Assembly: GCA_021772935.1 (NCBI GenBank) | Contig: JAJFLA010000041.1 | Location: 1-64,000, forward strand | DNA from: Gammaproteobacteria bacterium | Lineage (GTDB): Bacteria; Pseudomonadota; Gammaproteobacteria; Xanthomonadales; SZUA-36 | DNA: 64,000 bases | Direction: 5' to 3' | Part shown: positions 45,195 to 53,763 of the stretch, piece by piece | Layout: each line of letters begins with the position of its first letter | Position numbering within the stretch: the stretch's first letter is position 1 | Position numbers and translations under genes: made by a program | Notes under the pieces: model-generated | Told to the model about the DNA's origin: nothing | Databases searched by the model: none | Seen by the model: only the letters and a program-made list of their open reading frames with translations

Positions 45195-46180
45195 GCGAGC
45201 TCTCTATAAAGTCACTTTGCCTAAATTTCCGGAAAATCAAACAGTTGATGTTCGTAGTCCTGTGTGTAATTGCAGTGTCCGGATGCCAACCAACTGAAGA
45301 CAATCGGCCCGACCGGGTCAGGTCAGAAACCCGTACAATTACAAATAAGCTAGCCGAGTTACACGCAAGCAATGGTGATATTCGTTACAGCGTATGGTTG
45401 GGGCACGCTGAGGGGGAGCCCTGGTACCAACACAATGCTGATAGTGTTAATCCGGCCGCGAGTGCTATCAAATCGGCCATCCTGATCGAGTTTTTTAGCG
45501 TACAAATGGATTCTCTGGACAGTGTTTTTACGGCACTGGATAACATCATTGATAACCCCCGGAGTCCCGCCATTAACCATTTCAAACCTGAACAGGTCAA
45601 TGCAGCACGCAATGAATTGCGGGGGCTAACCGTGCGTGAACTGGCCGAGGCGATGATCAGCAAAAAACATGTCCAGTCCAACGCCGCATATAATGCGGCG
45701 GCAAATGTTGCAATCCAATACCTCGGTGGGCCGGCAGCTGTTACAGAACGTATTCATCGTCGCTTTCCTGGCACTGATCAATTGGTAATAGCACGCTATA
45801 TGCTGGCCGACCGGCAGAAGAATGATGACAACCTGCTAACCGCGGAGTCACTAGCTGTCGTGTTGCAATTTCTCAGCCAACAGCATCCACCCAATGATCT
45901 ACGATCGGCGGCACGTAAGGTTCTATGGCTGGAATCAGACCCCTCTCGCGGTGACCACTTTTACAAAGGTGGAACACTCACGTCATCACCACAGGTGCGG
46001 ATTGAAGCGGGCTGGTGGGATCATCGAGGTGCGGTCAGTGTTTACGTAGTTATTGCAACGCAATACGGAACTCAAGGCGGCAGCGGAGACTTTGGTGATT
46101 TACGTGCAAACCTTAGCGAGCTCTCAGTTATTGTTCAGAATTCGGGTATCCGAATTCGTGATGCAACTCTGACGCGCTAA
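45191..46180 (+). CDS. Class-A beta-lactamase-like serine hydrolase, lipoprotein
   Basis: A 329-residue protein. The signal peptide carries lipobox VSGC (Cys 32), so it is anchored in the envelope. The fold is that of class A beta-lactamases and penicillin-binding proteins: S91-A-I-K94 gives the SxxK motif, QSNAAYNAAAN may supply an SxN motif, and KGG (FYKGGTL) stands where KTG is found. True beta-lactamase Glu166-type residues are not obvious. A D-aminopeptidase or amidase function on peptides or peptidoglycan fits the neighbours; resistance is not inferred. Its 3' end overlaps the convergent amidohydrolase gene by 57 bases. Confidence 0.75.
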   Translation: MSELSIKSLCLNFRKIKQLMFVVLCVIAVSGCQPTEDNRPDRVRSETRTITNKLAELHASNGDIRYSVWLGHAEGEPWYQHNADSVNPAASAIKSAILIEFFSVQMDSLDSVFTALDNIIDNPRSPAINHFKPEQVNAARNELRGLTVRELAEAMISKKHVQSNAAYNAAANVAIQYLGGPAAVTERIHRRFPGTDQLVIARYMLADRQKNDDNLLTAESLAVVLQFLSQQHPPNDLRSAARKVLWLESDPSRGDHFYKGGTLTSSPQVRIEAGWWDHRGAVSVYVVIATQYGTQGGSGDFGDLRANLSELSVIVQNSGIRIRDATLTR

Positions 46181-47749
46181 TAGTTGCCCAGTTCTACTGG
46201 GCGTTAATGTTCCATCATCAATGACAAACTCCCCATTTACCAACAGATAATGAACACCCTGGGCTAACTTTTCAGGATTCTGATAATCGGCCATCGCTTG
46301 GAAACCCGATCGGCTCCAAAGCGCCACATCGGCCCGGTATCCTTTCAGTAAGTACCCCCGGTCACACAAATTCAGAATCTCCGCGGTAAGACTACTGCTA
46401 CGCCTCACGAACTCTGAGAGGGTCAACAATGAGCGGCGTTGCACATACTTCTGGTATTTTTTCGGAAAAGTAGCGTACTTCCGGGGATGGCCTTGAGACC
46501 CATCAGAACCGGTCACTACCCAGGGCTGGCGCATCAATCTTTCCACATCCCGTTCCTGCATCATAAAGGATGCGACCGAAAGGTCGCCGTCAAGAATAAT
46601 AGCAATGGCAGCATCAACCGGTTCACTGGATGTCAGGCGGGAAATCTCAGCCAGAGTTTTGCCCCGCCATTGGGAATTGCCGGTTATCAACAGCGCATCA
46701 GCACCACCTCGACGAATCAGGTTTGCTTGCATTTGCGGGCGGATTTTTGCGACCACTTTCTTATCCTGCAAACGTAACAGCATAGCGGGCTTACCGCCGT
46801 CCATCATCTCACGCGGCACCAGGGCGTTGCCAAGGTGAGTACCTGAAGCCAACCATGGGTACTGGTTGGCAGTGATTTGCAAACCTTCCAGACGGGCATC
46901 GTCAATGAGGTCTATAACAGCCTGACTTTGGCCCCAGACGGAGGGTCCGAGAGCTTTGATATGAGAAATATGCCCTGCTACGCCAGACTGCCTGCTTATT
47001 TCGATAATTTCCTCTATGGAGCCAAGCAACCCAATGGAATAGTCACTCTCATCCCGAATATGACTGTCATGAACGCCATTGTAATCGGCCACGATTCCTG
47101 CCAGGGCAATCAGCTCGTCCGTTTTGGAAAAACTGCCGGGGGCATAAAACAAACCCGAAGAGAGCCCCAGACTACCTTGCTCCATGGCAGTAGCTAACAG
47201 ACTTTTCATCTGTAACAGTTCCGTTGTCGTTGGTGCCCGGTTATCTGCGCCCATAACCGTCCGCCGCAAGGCACCGTGGCCCGTAAATTGTGCGACGTTG
47301 GTACCGGTACCGTGCCGGGAAAGCCGCTCACCAAGAGCCTCATAATCAACCTCACCGCCGCCGTCACTACCGATGATAACTGTCGTTACTCCCTGAAAAA
47401 GCCAGGCAGCATTAGCCCTCTTTTCAGCGGACCGGAGGTCTGCATCCGCATGTGTGTGAGGGTCGATAAAACCCGGCGTAACAATCAGGTTACTGGCATC
47501 TACAACCCTCTTGGCAGCAAGGGTGGTGTCAGGTCCAATGTAGACAATTTTATCTCCTCGTATACCCAGGCTGAGCACTTGCGGAATGTTCTTGCTGCCA
47601 TCTACAAGTGTCCCGTGAATGATTAAGACATCCAGTGGCTCGGGCTTTTGTGAACAGTTGCCAACAACCGTCATGCAGACCATTGCAAGCGTCACAATCA
47701 TGCGAAAAAAAAGATTAGGACTCATTTCAGAAGTGTATCCTCTTGTCAT
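46124..47749 (-). CDS. N-acyl-D-amino-acid deacylase (D-aminoacylase)
   Basis: A 541-residue amidohydrolase. It begins with a hydrophobic signal (RMIVTLAMVCMTVVGNC) and a possible but imperfect lipobox. The metal-binding motif is PHTHADADLRS, and later ligands are HDSHIRDESD and HISHIKAL. Sequence landmarks such as VTPGFIDPHTHAD and GVTTVIIGSDGG match the D-aminoacylase family, which removes acyl groups from N-acyl-D-amino acids. Start alternatives at 47749 and 47725. It faces the serine hydrolase gene and lies downstream of the TonB receptor on the same strand. Confidence 0.85.
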   Translation of the reverse strand: MTRGYTSEMSPNLFFRMIVTLAMVCMTVVGNCSQKPEPLDVLIIHGTLVDGSKNIPQVLSLGIRGDKIVYIGPDTTLAAKRVVDASNLIVTPGFIDPHTHADADLRSAEKRANAAWLFQGVTTVIIGSDGGGEVDYEALGERLSRHGTGTNVAQFTGHGALRRTVMGADNRAPTTTELLQMKSLLATAMEQGSLGLSSGLFYAPGSFSKTDELIALAGIVADYNGVHDSHIRDESDYSIGLLGSIEEIIEISRQSGVAGHISHIKALGPSVWGQSQAVIDLIDDARLEGLQITANQYPWLASGTHLGNALVPREMMDGGKPAMLLRLQDKKVVAKIRPQMQANLIRRGGADALLITGNSQWRGKTLAEISRLTSSEPVDAAIAIILDGDLSVASFMMQERDVERLMRQPWVVTGSDGSQGHPRKYATFPKKYQKYVQRRSLLTLSEFVRRSSSLTAEILNLCDRGYLLKGYRADVALWSRSGFQAMADYQNPEKLAQGVHYLLVNGEFVIDDGTLTPSRTGQLLARQSCITNSDTRILNNN

Positions 47750-47798
47750 GATAGCAACTCTCTAAAAAGTCCGGCAAAGCTAGCCTTTTGTCTGACTA

Positions 47799-47816
47799 GG
47801 GGGCCTGGCGGCCCCC
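47799..47816. terminator. GC-rich hairpin after the TonB-receptor gene
   Basis: GGGGGCC and GGCCCCC pair perfectly around a 4-base loop, 23 bases after the receptor stop codon when read leftwards. No T run follows on either strand, so termination would be weak or Rho-dependent. It may equally stabilise the 3' end of the receptor mRNA. Confidence 0.4.
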
Positions 47817-47838
47817 ACACGCTTGTTAAACCGGTCAG

Positions 47839-50800
47839 CTAGAAACTCTTGCTCAGATCCAGATAAAGAACCCGGCCACGGGCATTGTGCATGCTTGATT
47901 TAAACCCTCTGATCTCATCATCCAGGCGAGGGGCCTCATTGGTGACATTATTCGCACCAAAGCGAACCCTTGAGTTAGCCAGGAAACCATCTCCCTTAAA
48001 CTCGTACTGACCATAAACGTTGGCAGTAACCCACTGTTTGACTCTATGCTGTTTTCCATTGGCGTCCAGGCCGGGGCTGGTATCGATATAGCTGCCAATA
48101 TAACTTCCCAATAATCCTGCTCCAAAACCACTGTGGTGGCGCCATGAAAAAGTAGCCAGTCCGCGCCACTTCGGCGTACCGTTTCGCTCCAGAAGACTGC
48201 CGGCACCAGCCACTGTAACGGACGAGTCGATCGCTCCCGATTCAATGGCGTCAAGGATAATATTATCTCTATCGGATGGTTCTACATCGAATTTCCTCAT
48301 TTGTGAGGCGTTAATTTTAAACTTGAAATCTCCCACTGCCGTATCAAACAGGTCGTAGTAAATAGCGTAGTCGACGCCTTCGATCTTTCGTGGCAACAGA
48401 TTGAGGTAGATATCGCTAATAAACAGGATTTCGCCAACGGGGTCGATACCGGTTCCGGCAAACCATGCGATATCATCTTCATTCGGGTCAGCCCTAACCA
48501 CATCCGGGTTTGACGAACCTTGTACCCGCAAGGCGTAGTCAAGATCGACATGATTGCCACCACCAAAGATACCAACAACATCAGTTTGTTCGATGTCCCA
48601 CCAGTCAACAGTAAAGGTGAAGCCATTGAGGAAGTCGAATCCGCCGCTGAAGTTTTGTGGATCAATCACAATGCCCACGGTTTTGTTCGTCGACTCCTCC
48701 GGTGTCAGGTCGGGGTTGCCCGAACGCCGTTCCTCGCGCGATTCTGAAAAACCTTCACAATCAGAAAAATCGGCAAAGGTGCCATTGCGCACACCGGCCT
48801 CACAAAAAATTTCGTCGGTGCGTGAATTTGAGCGTAAAACAAGTAATTCATTGATTTGCGGCAAGTTAGGGGCTCTGAAACCCTCTGACCAGGAACCACG
48901 GGCCATCAGCCAGTCGTTAACCGCCCAACTACCGGAAATACGGGGTTTAAAGCCGCTAGAGCCAACATCTGAAAAATCCTCAAAGCGGCCAGCAAGTTGC
49001 AGGTTTAACTGCTGCACTAAGGGTATGTTTTGCTCCTCGCTGATCAACGGCACCAAAAATTCACCAAATATTGAATAGACCTCGCGGGAGCCACCAGAAT
49101 CTGAGGTTGGGGATGAACCCATGGCATCGCTGCCTACAAATTGGCCAGTGACCGGGTTGGTAAAGGTAATGGTGCCATCAAGGCGGTCATCACGATCTTC
49201 GTCATAAGATTCGTAGCGTGCTTCGATGCCGAATGCTGCACCGATTGAACCAGCAGGCAGATCAAACAAGTCACCTTTTGATACCCTGAAATCGGCCAGA
49301 GCCAGTTCAGTCGTGCTTTGCCGTTCGACATCAATCAGAAAAGTATCAATGACGTGTTGTGGATTAACCGTGCTATCCAGATGATTCGGGTTGTCAGGAT
49401 CGGCACCGTTGAACATGTTGAAAGCATCCGGTGTTTCGTTATCCAGTGCCGCGGCAAATGCGGTTGACGATACCCGGTTGTCGGTAACATCGGTGGTTCT
49501 GGCTCGTGAATATAGAGCGGCACTGTCCCAGTCCCATCCCGATTGGCCAATTTCACCGCGCGCTCCTAACAGGGCACGAAATGTCGTGTTGACAACATTG
49601 ACGTTACGCACACCCAATTCGGTTAAGCGATAGCGGGCACCGTCAACAAATACCGGCAGCCCTTCATCCGGTACGTTTTCCAGTCCAGGTAAGCGATTAG
49701 GGTTGGGTGTGCCATCAGAGAAAGTAACGGGTCCAAACGGGTTCCAGTAATTATTGGCCGGTACTACGATATCACCACTGGAAATCGGTGTGACGGCCTC
49801 AATGGTCGCATCAGTTTCGGCGCGGTAGTAACCCGCCTCGCCGTAAAGTTCAGTGCCATTTCCAAGGTCATGGTTCAGGAAAGCAAATATATTGACCCGG
49901 TCTCTGTCTGAAATTAAGGAACGATCAGCACCGCGGTTATGTCGTAAATCACGATCGAGCGAACTGTCATCGATGCATATGCCGTCTTGCGTGAGATCAT
50001 CTGCCGTGGTGCCACGACAACCTGAAAATGTATCGGGTTGAATGTGGAACCGACCGCTGGAGTTTGTCAGGGTGACACCGTTTTGTCGCACTCGTGTGCT
50101 ACTTGTGGTACGTAATGTAAATTGACCCCAGGCGGTTCTGGTATGACGGTTGTCAAAGGATGTATCACCCTCAAAACTGGTTCCGATCAGGAAATCACGC
50201 TGATCTGAATTGGCTGAGAATGGAACTTCGCTTGAATGTAGTCCATCGCGCTGGGAATAACTGGCTGCAAACGATATGTTGGTACGGTCATCATTAAACG
50301 TTTTGCCCCCACTCACGGTGATTTGTTGCTCGTTTAAGCCATTACCTGTTGCATCGGAGGCTCGAAAGGCGACCCTGATCCCCTCATAATCATTTTTTAA
50401 AATCGTGTTGAATACCCCCGCAACTGCGTCCGAACCATAAATTGCCGAGGCACCATCAAGCAGTACTTCTACACGTTGGATACCGGCTATCGGCAATGCG
50501 TTCATGTTTACCGTCACCGCAGGCACCAGGTTTTTTGTTTGCGTTCCGGGGTGGTTTACCACGCGCCTGGAGTTTAACAGCACAAGCGTATTGCCTGGCC
50601 CCAGTGAGCGTAAATTGATCGACGAAATATCACCGCGTGAATTATTCACCGTATTGTTATTGTCATCACGAAAATCAACTTCGCCCTGGCCCGGCAGTGA
50701 ACGAATCAGATCATCACCATCAAAACTGCCGAGTGCCTCAATATCCTGCTCGTTATAGATTGCGACCGGCAAGGCCGCTGTTACGCTGGCACCCTTGATA

Positions 50801-50952
50801 TGTGTACCTGTAACGATGACCTCTTCGAGCAAGCCATCTGCATCCAATGATGCGAGCTCATCCGCATCGCCTTGTGTCTGAGCCAGTAATTGCGAATTCA
50901 ACAATATCAGTGAGAATAAAAGGAGGAATTTGTTGCCTGTTACGTATTTCAT
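47839..50952 (-). CDS. TonB-dependent outer-membrane receptor
   Basis: A 1037-residue protein with a signal peptide (about 1 to 24, ending SQLLAQTQ). A TonB-box region is followed by the plug: EEVIVTGTHIKGASVTAALPV and GDDLIRSLPGQGEVDF and IQRVEVLLDGASAIYGSDAVAGVFN. The 22-strand beta-barrel fills the rest, and the chain ends in Phe (LYLDLSKSF), typical for outer-membrane insertion. It is large and oligopeptide-receptor-like rather than siderophore-like. Location with peptidases and D-amino-acid enzymes suggests peptide uptake. It is divergent from the LysR gene across 149 bases. Confidence 0.92.
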   Translation of the reverse strand: MKYVTGNKFLLLFSLILLNSQLLAQTQGDADELASLDADGLLEEVIVTGTHIKGASVTAALPVAIYNEQDIEALGSFDGDDLIRSLPGQGEVDFRDDNNNTVNNSRGDISSINLRSLGPGNTLVLLNSRRVVNHPGTQTKNLVPAVTVNMNALPIAGIQRVEVLLDGASAIYGSDAVAGVFNTILKNDYEGIRVAFRASDATGNGLNEQQITVSGGKTFNDDRTNISFAASYSQRDGLHSSEVPFSANSDQRDFLIGTSFEGDTSFDNRHTRTAWGQFTLRTTSSTRVRQNGVTLTNSSGRFHIQPDTFSGCRGTTADDLTQDGICIDDSSLDRDLRHNRGADRSLISDRDRVNIFAFLNHDLGNGTELYGEAGYYRAETDATIEAVTPISSGDIVVPANNYWNPFGPVTFSDGTPNPNRLPGLENVPDEGLPVFVDGARYRLTELGVRNVNVVNTTFRALLGARGEIGQSGWDWDSAALYSRARTTDVTDNRVSSTAFAAALDNETPDAFNMFNGADPDNPNHLDSTVNPQHVIDTFLIDVERQSTTELALADFRVSKGDLFDLPAGSIGAAFGIEARYESYDEDRDDRLDGTITFTNPVTGQFVGSDAMGSSPTSDSGGSREVYSIFGEFLVPLISEEQNIPLVQQLNLQLAGRFEDFSDVGSSGFKPRISGSWAVNDWLMARGSWSEGFRAPNLPQINELLVLRSNSRTDEIFCEAGVRNGTFADFSDCEGFSESREERRSGNPDLTPEESTNKTVGIVIDPQNFSGGFDFLNGFTFTVDWWDIEQTDVVGIFGGGNHVDLDYALRVQGSSNPDVVRADPNEDDIAWFAGTGIDPVGEILFISDIYLNLLPRKIEGVDYAIYYDLFDTAVGDFKFKINASQMRKFDVEPSDRDNIILDAIESGAIDSSVTVAGAGSLLERNGTPKWRGLATFSWRHHSGFGAGLLGSYIGSYIDTSPGLDANGKQHRVKQWVTANVYGQYEFKGDGFLANSRVRFGANNVTNEAPRLDDEIRGFKSSMHNARGRVLYLDLSKSF

Positions 50953-51101
50953 GAATACTCTCTATAATTGAAATATCAACGCTAATTTAATTCCCTCGCT
51001 TTTGACAGGTCAAATACCAATATTGATCTTGCATATAACCTATCTGCATGGGGTAGAATATCCTTTAGCAAGTTGGGCCGGAATCACCAGGCGAAATAAA
51101 C

Positions 51102-52013
51102 ATGCGTTTACGTCATATCGAAGTCTTCCATGCTGTATATATGGCTGGCTCTGTCACGGGGGCAGCCAAGCTGTTAAATGTTTCACAGCCGTCAGTCAGC
51201 AAGGTTTTGGCACACGCCGAACAGCAGTTAGGCTTCGCTTTATTCGACCGCATAAAAGGCAAAATCATACCAACCCAGGAAGCGGAACGCCTGATAAGTC
51301 ATGTTGTCGACGCTTATGACAATATCAATGAACTTCGCCGTCTGTCGGAAAACTTGCGCGCTTCAAATACAGGTCTAATCCGAGTTGCAATGACACCTGC
51401 ATTCGGAACAGACCTGATTCCTGCTGCGATCGCTACATATATGGAGCACCACCCGGCAATCACCTTTGAGGTTGAAACCTTATACCATCAACAGGTTATA
51501 AGAGCACTGAAACAATCACGCGTAGATATCGGGATGGTATTTGACTCCCAGGCCGTTCAGGGCATTAGTATCGATCATCTGGCGATGGCGGAGTGTGTGG
51601 TGTTAGCCCACAAATCAGTTGATTTTGGCAATAAGCAACACCTGACGCTTAAAGATCTGGATGGCATGCCATTCATCAATATGAATATCCGCAGCCCACT
51701 GGGTAGACTGCTTGCGAGTCGCATGGAGGCGGATAAAATTAAGTTCAAAAATGTCGTACAAGTCGAAACCTACCAGATGGCCAAAGCACTTGTTGCACAC
51801 GGCACTGGCGTGTCAATAGTCGATAAAATTACTGCCAAATCAACGGGGCACAGTGGTGTTATTGCCCGGCCACTGTATCCGCCACTCAAGTTCAACATCT
51901 CTTTACTACATGTCGAAAGCCAACCTCTTTCCATTGTGACCCTACGTTTCATCAAACATTTGAAAACTGCAATTACGGCATTTCTGTCGGACCACAAGCC
52001 AAACGACATATAG
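51102..52013 (+). CDS. LysR-family transcriptional regulator
   Basis: A 303-residue regulator. The N-terminal HTH is HIEVFHAVYMAGSVTGAAKLLNVSQPSVSKVLAHAEQQLGFALFDR; the effector-binding domain runs from about 90 to 300 (RVAMTPAFGTDLIP). Typical for this family, it stands divergent from the gene it probably controls, the TonB receptor, and directly upstream of the D-amino-acid oxidoreductase gene. The ligand is probably an amino acid or peptide; this is inferred from context. Confidence 0.92.
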   Translation: MRLRHIEVFHAVYMAGSVTGAAKLLNVSQPSVSKVLAHAEQQLGFALFDRIKGKIIPTQEAERLISHVVDAYDNINELRRLSENLRASNTGLIRVAMTPAFGTDLIPAAIATYMEHHPAITFEVETLYHQQVIRALKQSRVDIGMVFDSQAVQGISIDHLAMAECVVLAHKSVDFGNKQHLTLKDLDGMPFINMNIRSPLGRLLASRMEADKIKFKNVVQVETYQMAKALVAHGTGVSIVDKITAKSTGHSGVIARPLYPPLKFNISLLHVESQPLSIVTLRFIKHLKTAITAFLSDHKPNDI

Positions 52014-52104
52014 ACCTACGCTATAGCCTTCAAAAATAAGTTCATTTGAGATTTCGGTGCGTGACTGGATAAAATTCATTTCCTAATCAAATTGGGGTCG
52101 TTTT

Positions 52105-53319
52105 ATGCATGTGGTGGTATTGGGTGCCGGTGTTGTCGGAGTTACAACTGCATATTACCTATCTGAGCGTGGCCATTCGGTAACAGTCATTGAACGCGCA
52201 GGTGATGTGGCTACGGGGGCCAGCGGTGGTAACGGGGGCCAGCTTTCCTATAGTTTCACAGACGCAATGGCTAATCCTGCATTGTTGACCAAATTATTCC
52301 CGATTATCCTGGGTCGTAATTCGGCATTCCGGATGCAACCGCCCTTCAATGCCTTGCCTGCCCGTTGGGGCTGGGCTTTCTTGCGGCAGTGCACATCGCA
52401 TTCGGCCCGATCTAACACACTAGCCGTGTTGCAAACAGCATTGCGCTCATCCGCTTTATTGGCTGAGTTGCGAAAGCACGTACCGCTGGAGTTTTCGTTC
52501 CGCAAAGCCGGCAAACTGGTATTGCTAAACACGCCATCAGAAGTAAAAGCAGCCGAGAACATCTGTACAGTCAAACAGCAACACGGTTGCAATGTGCAGG
52601 TAATATCACTTGCGCAGGCCAGTGCAATTGAACCCGCTTTGCCACACTTGAACAGTCGGTGTATTGCTGCAGTCTATTCAGAAGACGACGAAGTTGGTGA
52701 TGCCCTTGCATTTACATCACAACTAAGTCAGTGGCTTATCACTAACCACGATGTGGAGTTTTGCTTCAACACTGCGGTCGATCGTATCGGCGTCGAGAAT
52801 GGTAAGCTTATTGAAGTAGAAACAAACAATGGAGTATTCAAGCCAGATGCTGTTGTGGTCTGTCTGGGTGCCTGGAGTAACCGCTTTCTTAAGCCGCTTG
52901 GAGTCAGGACCAACATTTACCCTGTACGCGGTTACAGCGTGACCTTGCCACCGGGAAATAAACCAAATACTGTCAGTATTTCCGATCTGGACAACAAAAT
53001 GGTATACAGCCAGCTGGGAGATGGCATCCGCATCGCGGGGTTTGCCGATCTGATAGGCTTCAGGACAACACGAGATTCAGACAGGATCCGGATACTACTC
53101 GATACTGCCCGTAATTTTGCCCCTAACATAGCAAATTATGATGAAAGCTTTATTGACGAGTGGGGCGGCTTCCGCCCAATGACACCCAATAGCCGCCCTA
53201 TTGTTGGGCCTACTACGACTGAAGGTCTGTACCTCAATACCGGTCATGGCATGCTTGGCTGGACATTAGCATGTGCTACTGGCAATGACATTGCAGCCTC
53301 TGTGAAAACCCAACTTTAA
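52105..53319 (+). CDS. D-amino-acid dehydrogenase-like FAD oxidoreductase
   Basis: A 404-residue DAO-fold enzyme. N-terminal HVVVLGAGVVGVTTAYYLSERG is the FAD dinucleotide motif, followed by VIERAGDVATGASGGNGGQLSYSFTDAMANP, which is typical of DadA; the C-terminal GLYLNTGHGMLGWTLACATG is the second FAD segment. DadA deaminates D-amino acids to oxo-acids with quinone reduction at the membrane. It lies 91 bases after the LysR gene. DadA-like enzymes vary in substrate, so the precise amino acid is not known. Confidence 0.88.
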   Translation: MHVVVLGAGVVGVTTAYYLSERGHSVTVIERAGDVATGASGGNGGQLSYSFTDAMANPALLTKLFPIILGRNSAFRMQPPFNALPARWGWAFLRQCTSHSARSNTLAVLQTALRSSALLAELRKHVPLEFSFRKAGKLVLLNTPSEVKAAENICTVKQQHGCNVQVISLAQASAIEPALPHLNSRCIAAVYSEDDEVGDALAFTSQLSQWLITNHDVEFCFNTAVDRIGVENGKLIEVETNNGVFKPDAVVVCLGAWSNRFLKPLGVRTNIYPVRGYSVTLPPGNKPNTVSISDLDNKMVYSQLGDGIRIAGFADLIGFRTTRDSDRIRILLDTARNFAPNIANYDESFIDEWGGFRPMTPNSRPIVGPTTTEGLYLNTGHGMLGWTLACATGNDIAASVKTQL

Positions 53320-53622
53320 GCAAAAGGACTGCAGCATGAGGTCAGCGTGCTAAAACGGCAGCTTGCTATATCAGGAACAAATAGGTGTCATTGAAAGCAT
53401 CGCAGAAAAAAATCTTCGCGGTCAAGCCCACGACCTCAAGCCATTGGTGACCGTCAGATTCCAATACAACAATGATTCAGCAATAAATCTGACCCCAGTT
53501 TTTTCTTCCTGCTGTTCCATATCGATGTAATCGAAGATATCTAGTGATACACTCCCATTAAATTAATAAATCAAATCAGCAATATATCGTCATGGAGGAC
53601 CGCTGTTTTTTAGGGTATTAAA
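53320..53622. other. Gene-free stretch with a degenerate repeat
   Basis: About 300 bases with no supported gene. A decayed unit of the window's 71-bp palindrome can be seen: GTCAGATT at 53453-53460 faces AAATCTGACCCC at 53485-53496. A short open frame with LLYQEQIGVIESIAEKNLRG and GQAHDLKPLVTVRFQY reads through the region, but its start, codon use and family are unsupported; it could be a gene remnant. Confidence 0.4.
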
Positions 53623-53763
53623 ATGACAAAAATATTTTACCCAGCTCAAAGGGTCTCCTTGTTTAATAAGGACGGTTTTCTTGTTGGTCGCTTTGCAGTA
53701 TGCCACTGTTGGTACAGTCGAATCCGAATGCCAGGGCACGGCAACGCTAATTCAATAGTCTAA
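53623..53763 (+). CDS. Possible 46-residue leader peptide
   Basis: An open frame from ATG 53623 to TAA 53761, preceded by TTTTTAGGGTATTAAA, encodes MTKIFYPAQRVSLFNKDGF then LVGRFAVCHCWYSRIRMPGH. Its stop codon abuts the ATG of the sulfatase-fold gene (TAAATG), which would allow translational coupling. I recognise no family and cannot show it is translated. Confidence 0.3.
   Translation: MTKIFYPAQRVSLFNKDGFLVGRFAVCHCWYSRIRMPGHGNANSIV

Noticed and set aside
45191-46180. A beta-lactamase conferring resistance
   Set aside because: The SxxK serine is present, but the class A signature Glu and the normal KTG and SDN motifs are not, and the neighbours are peptide-degradation genes.
46186-46202. 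Terminator hairpin GCCCAGT/ACTGGGC after the serine hydrolase gene
   Set aside because: It lies inside the coding sequence of the opposing deacylase and has no T run, so the pairing could be chance.
48554-49078. A 174-codon plus-strand frame within the TonB receptor gene
   Set aside because: Antisense to the receptor barrel, rich in Ser/Pro/Arg as typical shadow frames are, and with no start signals.
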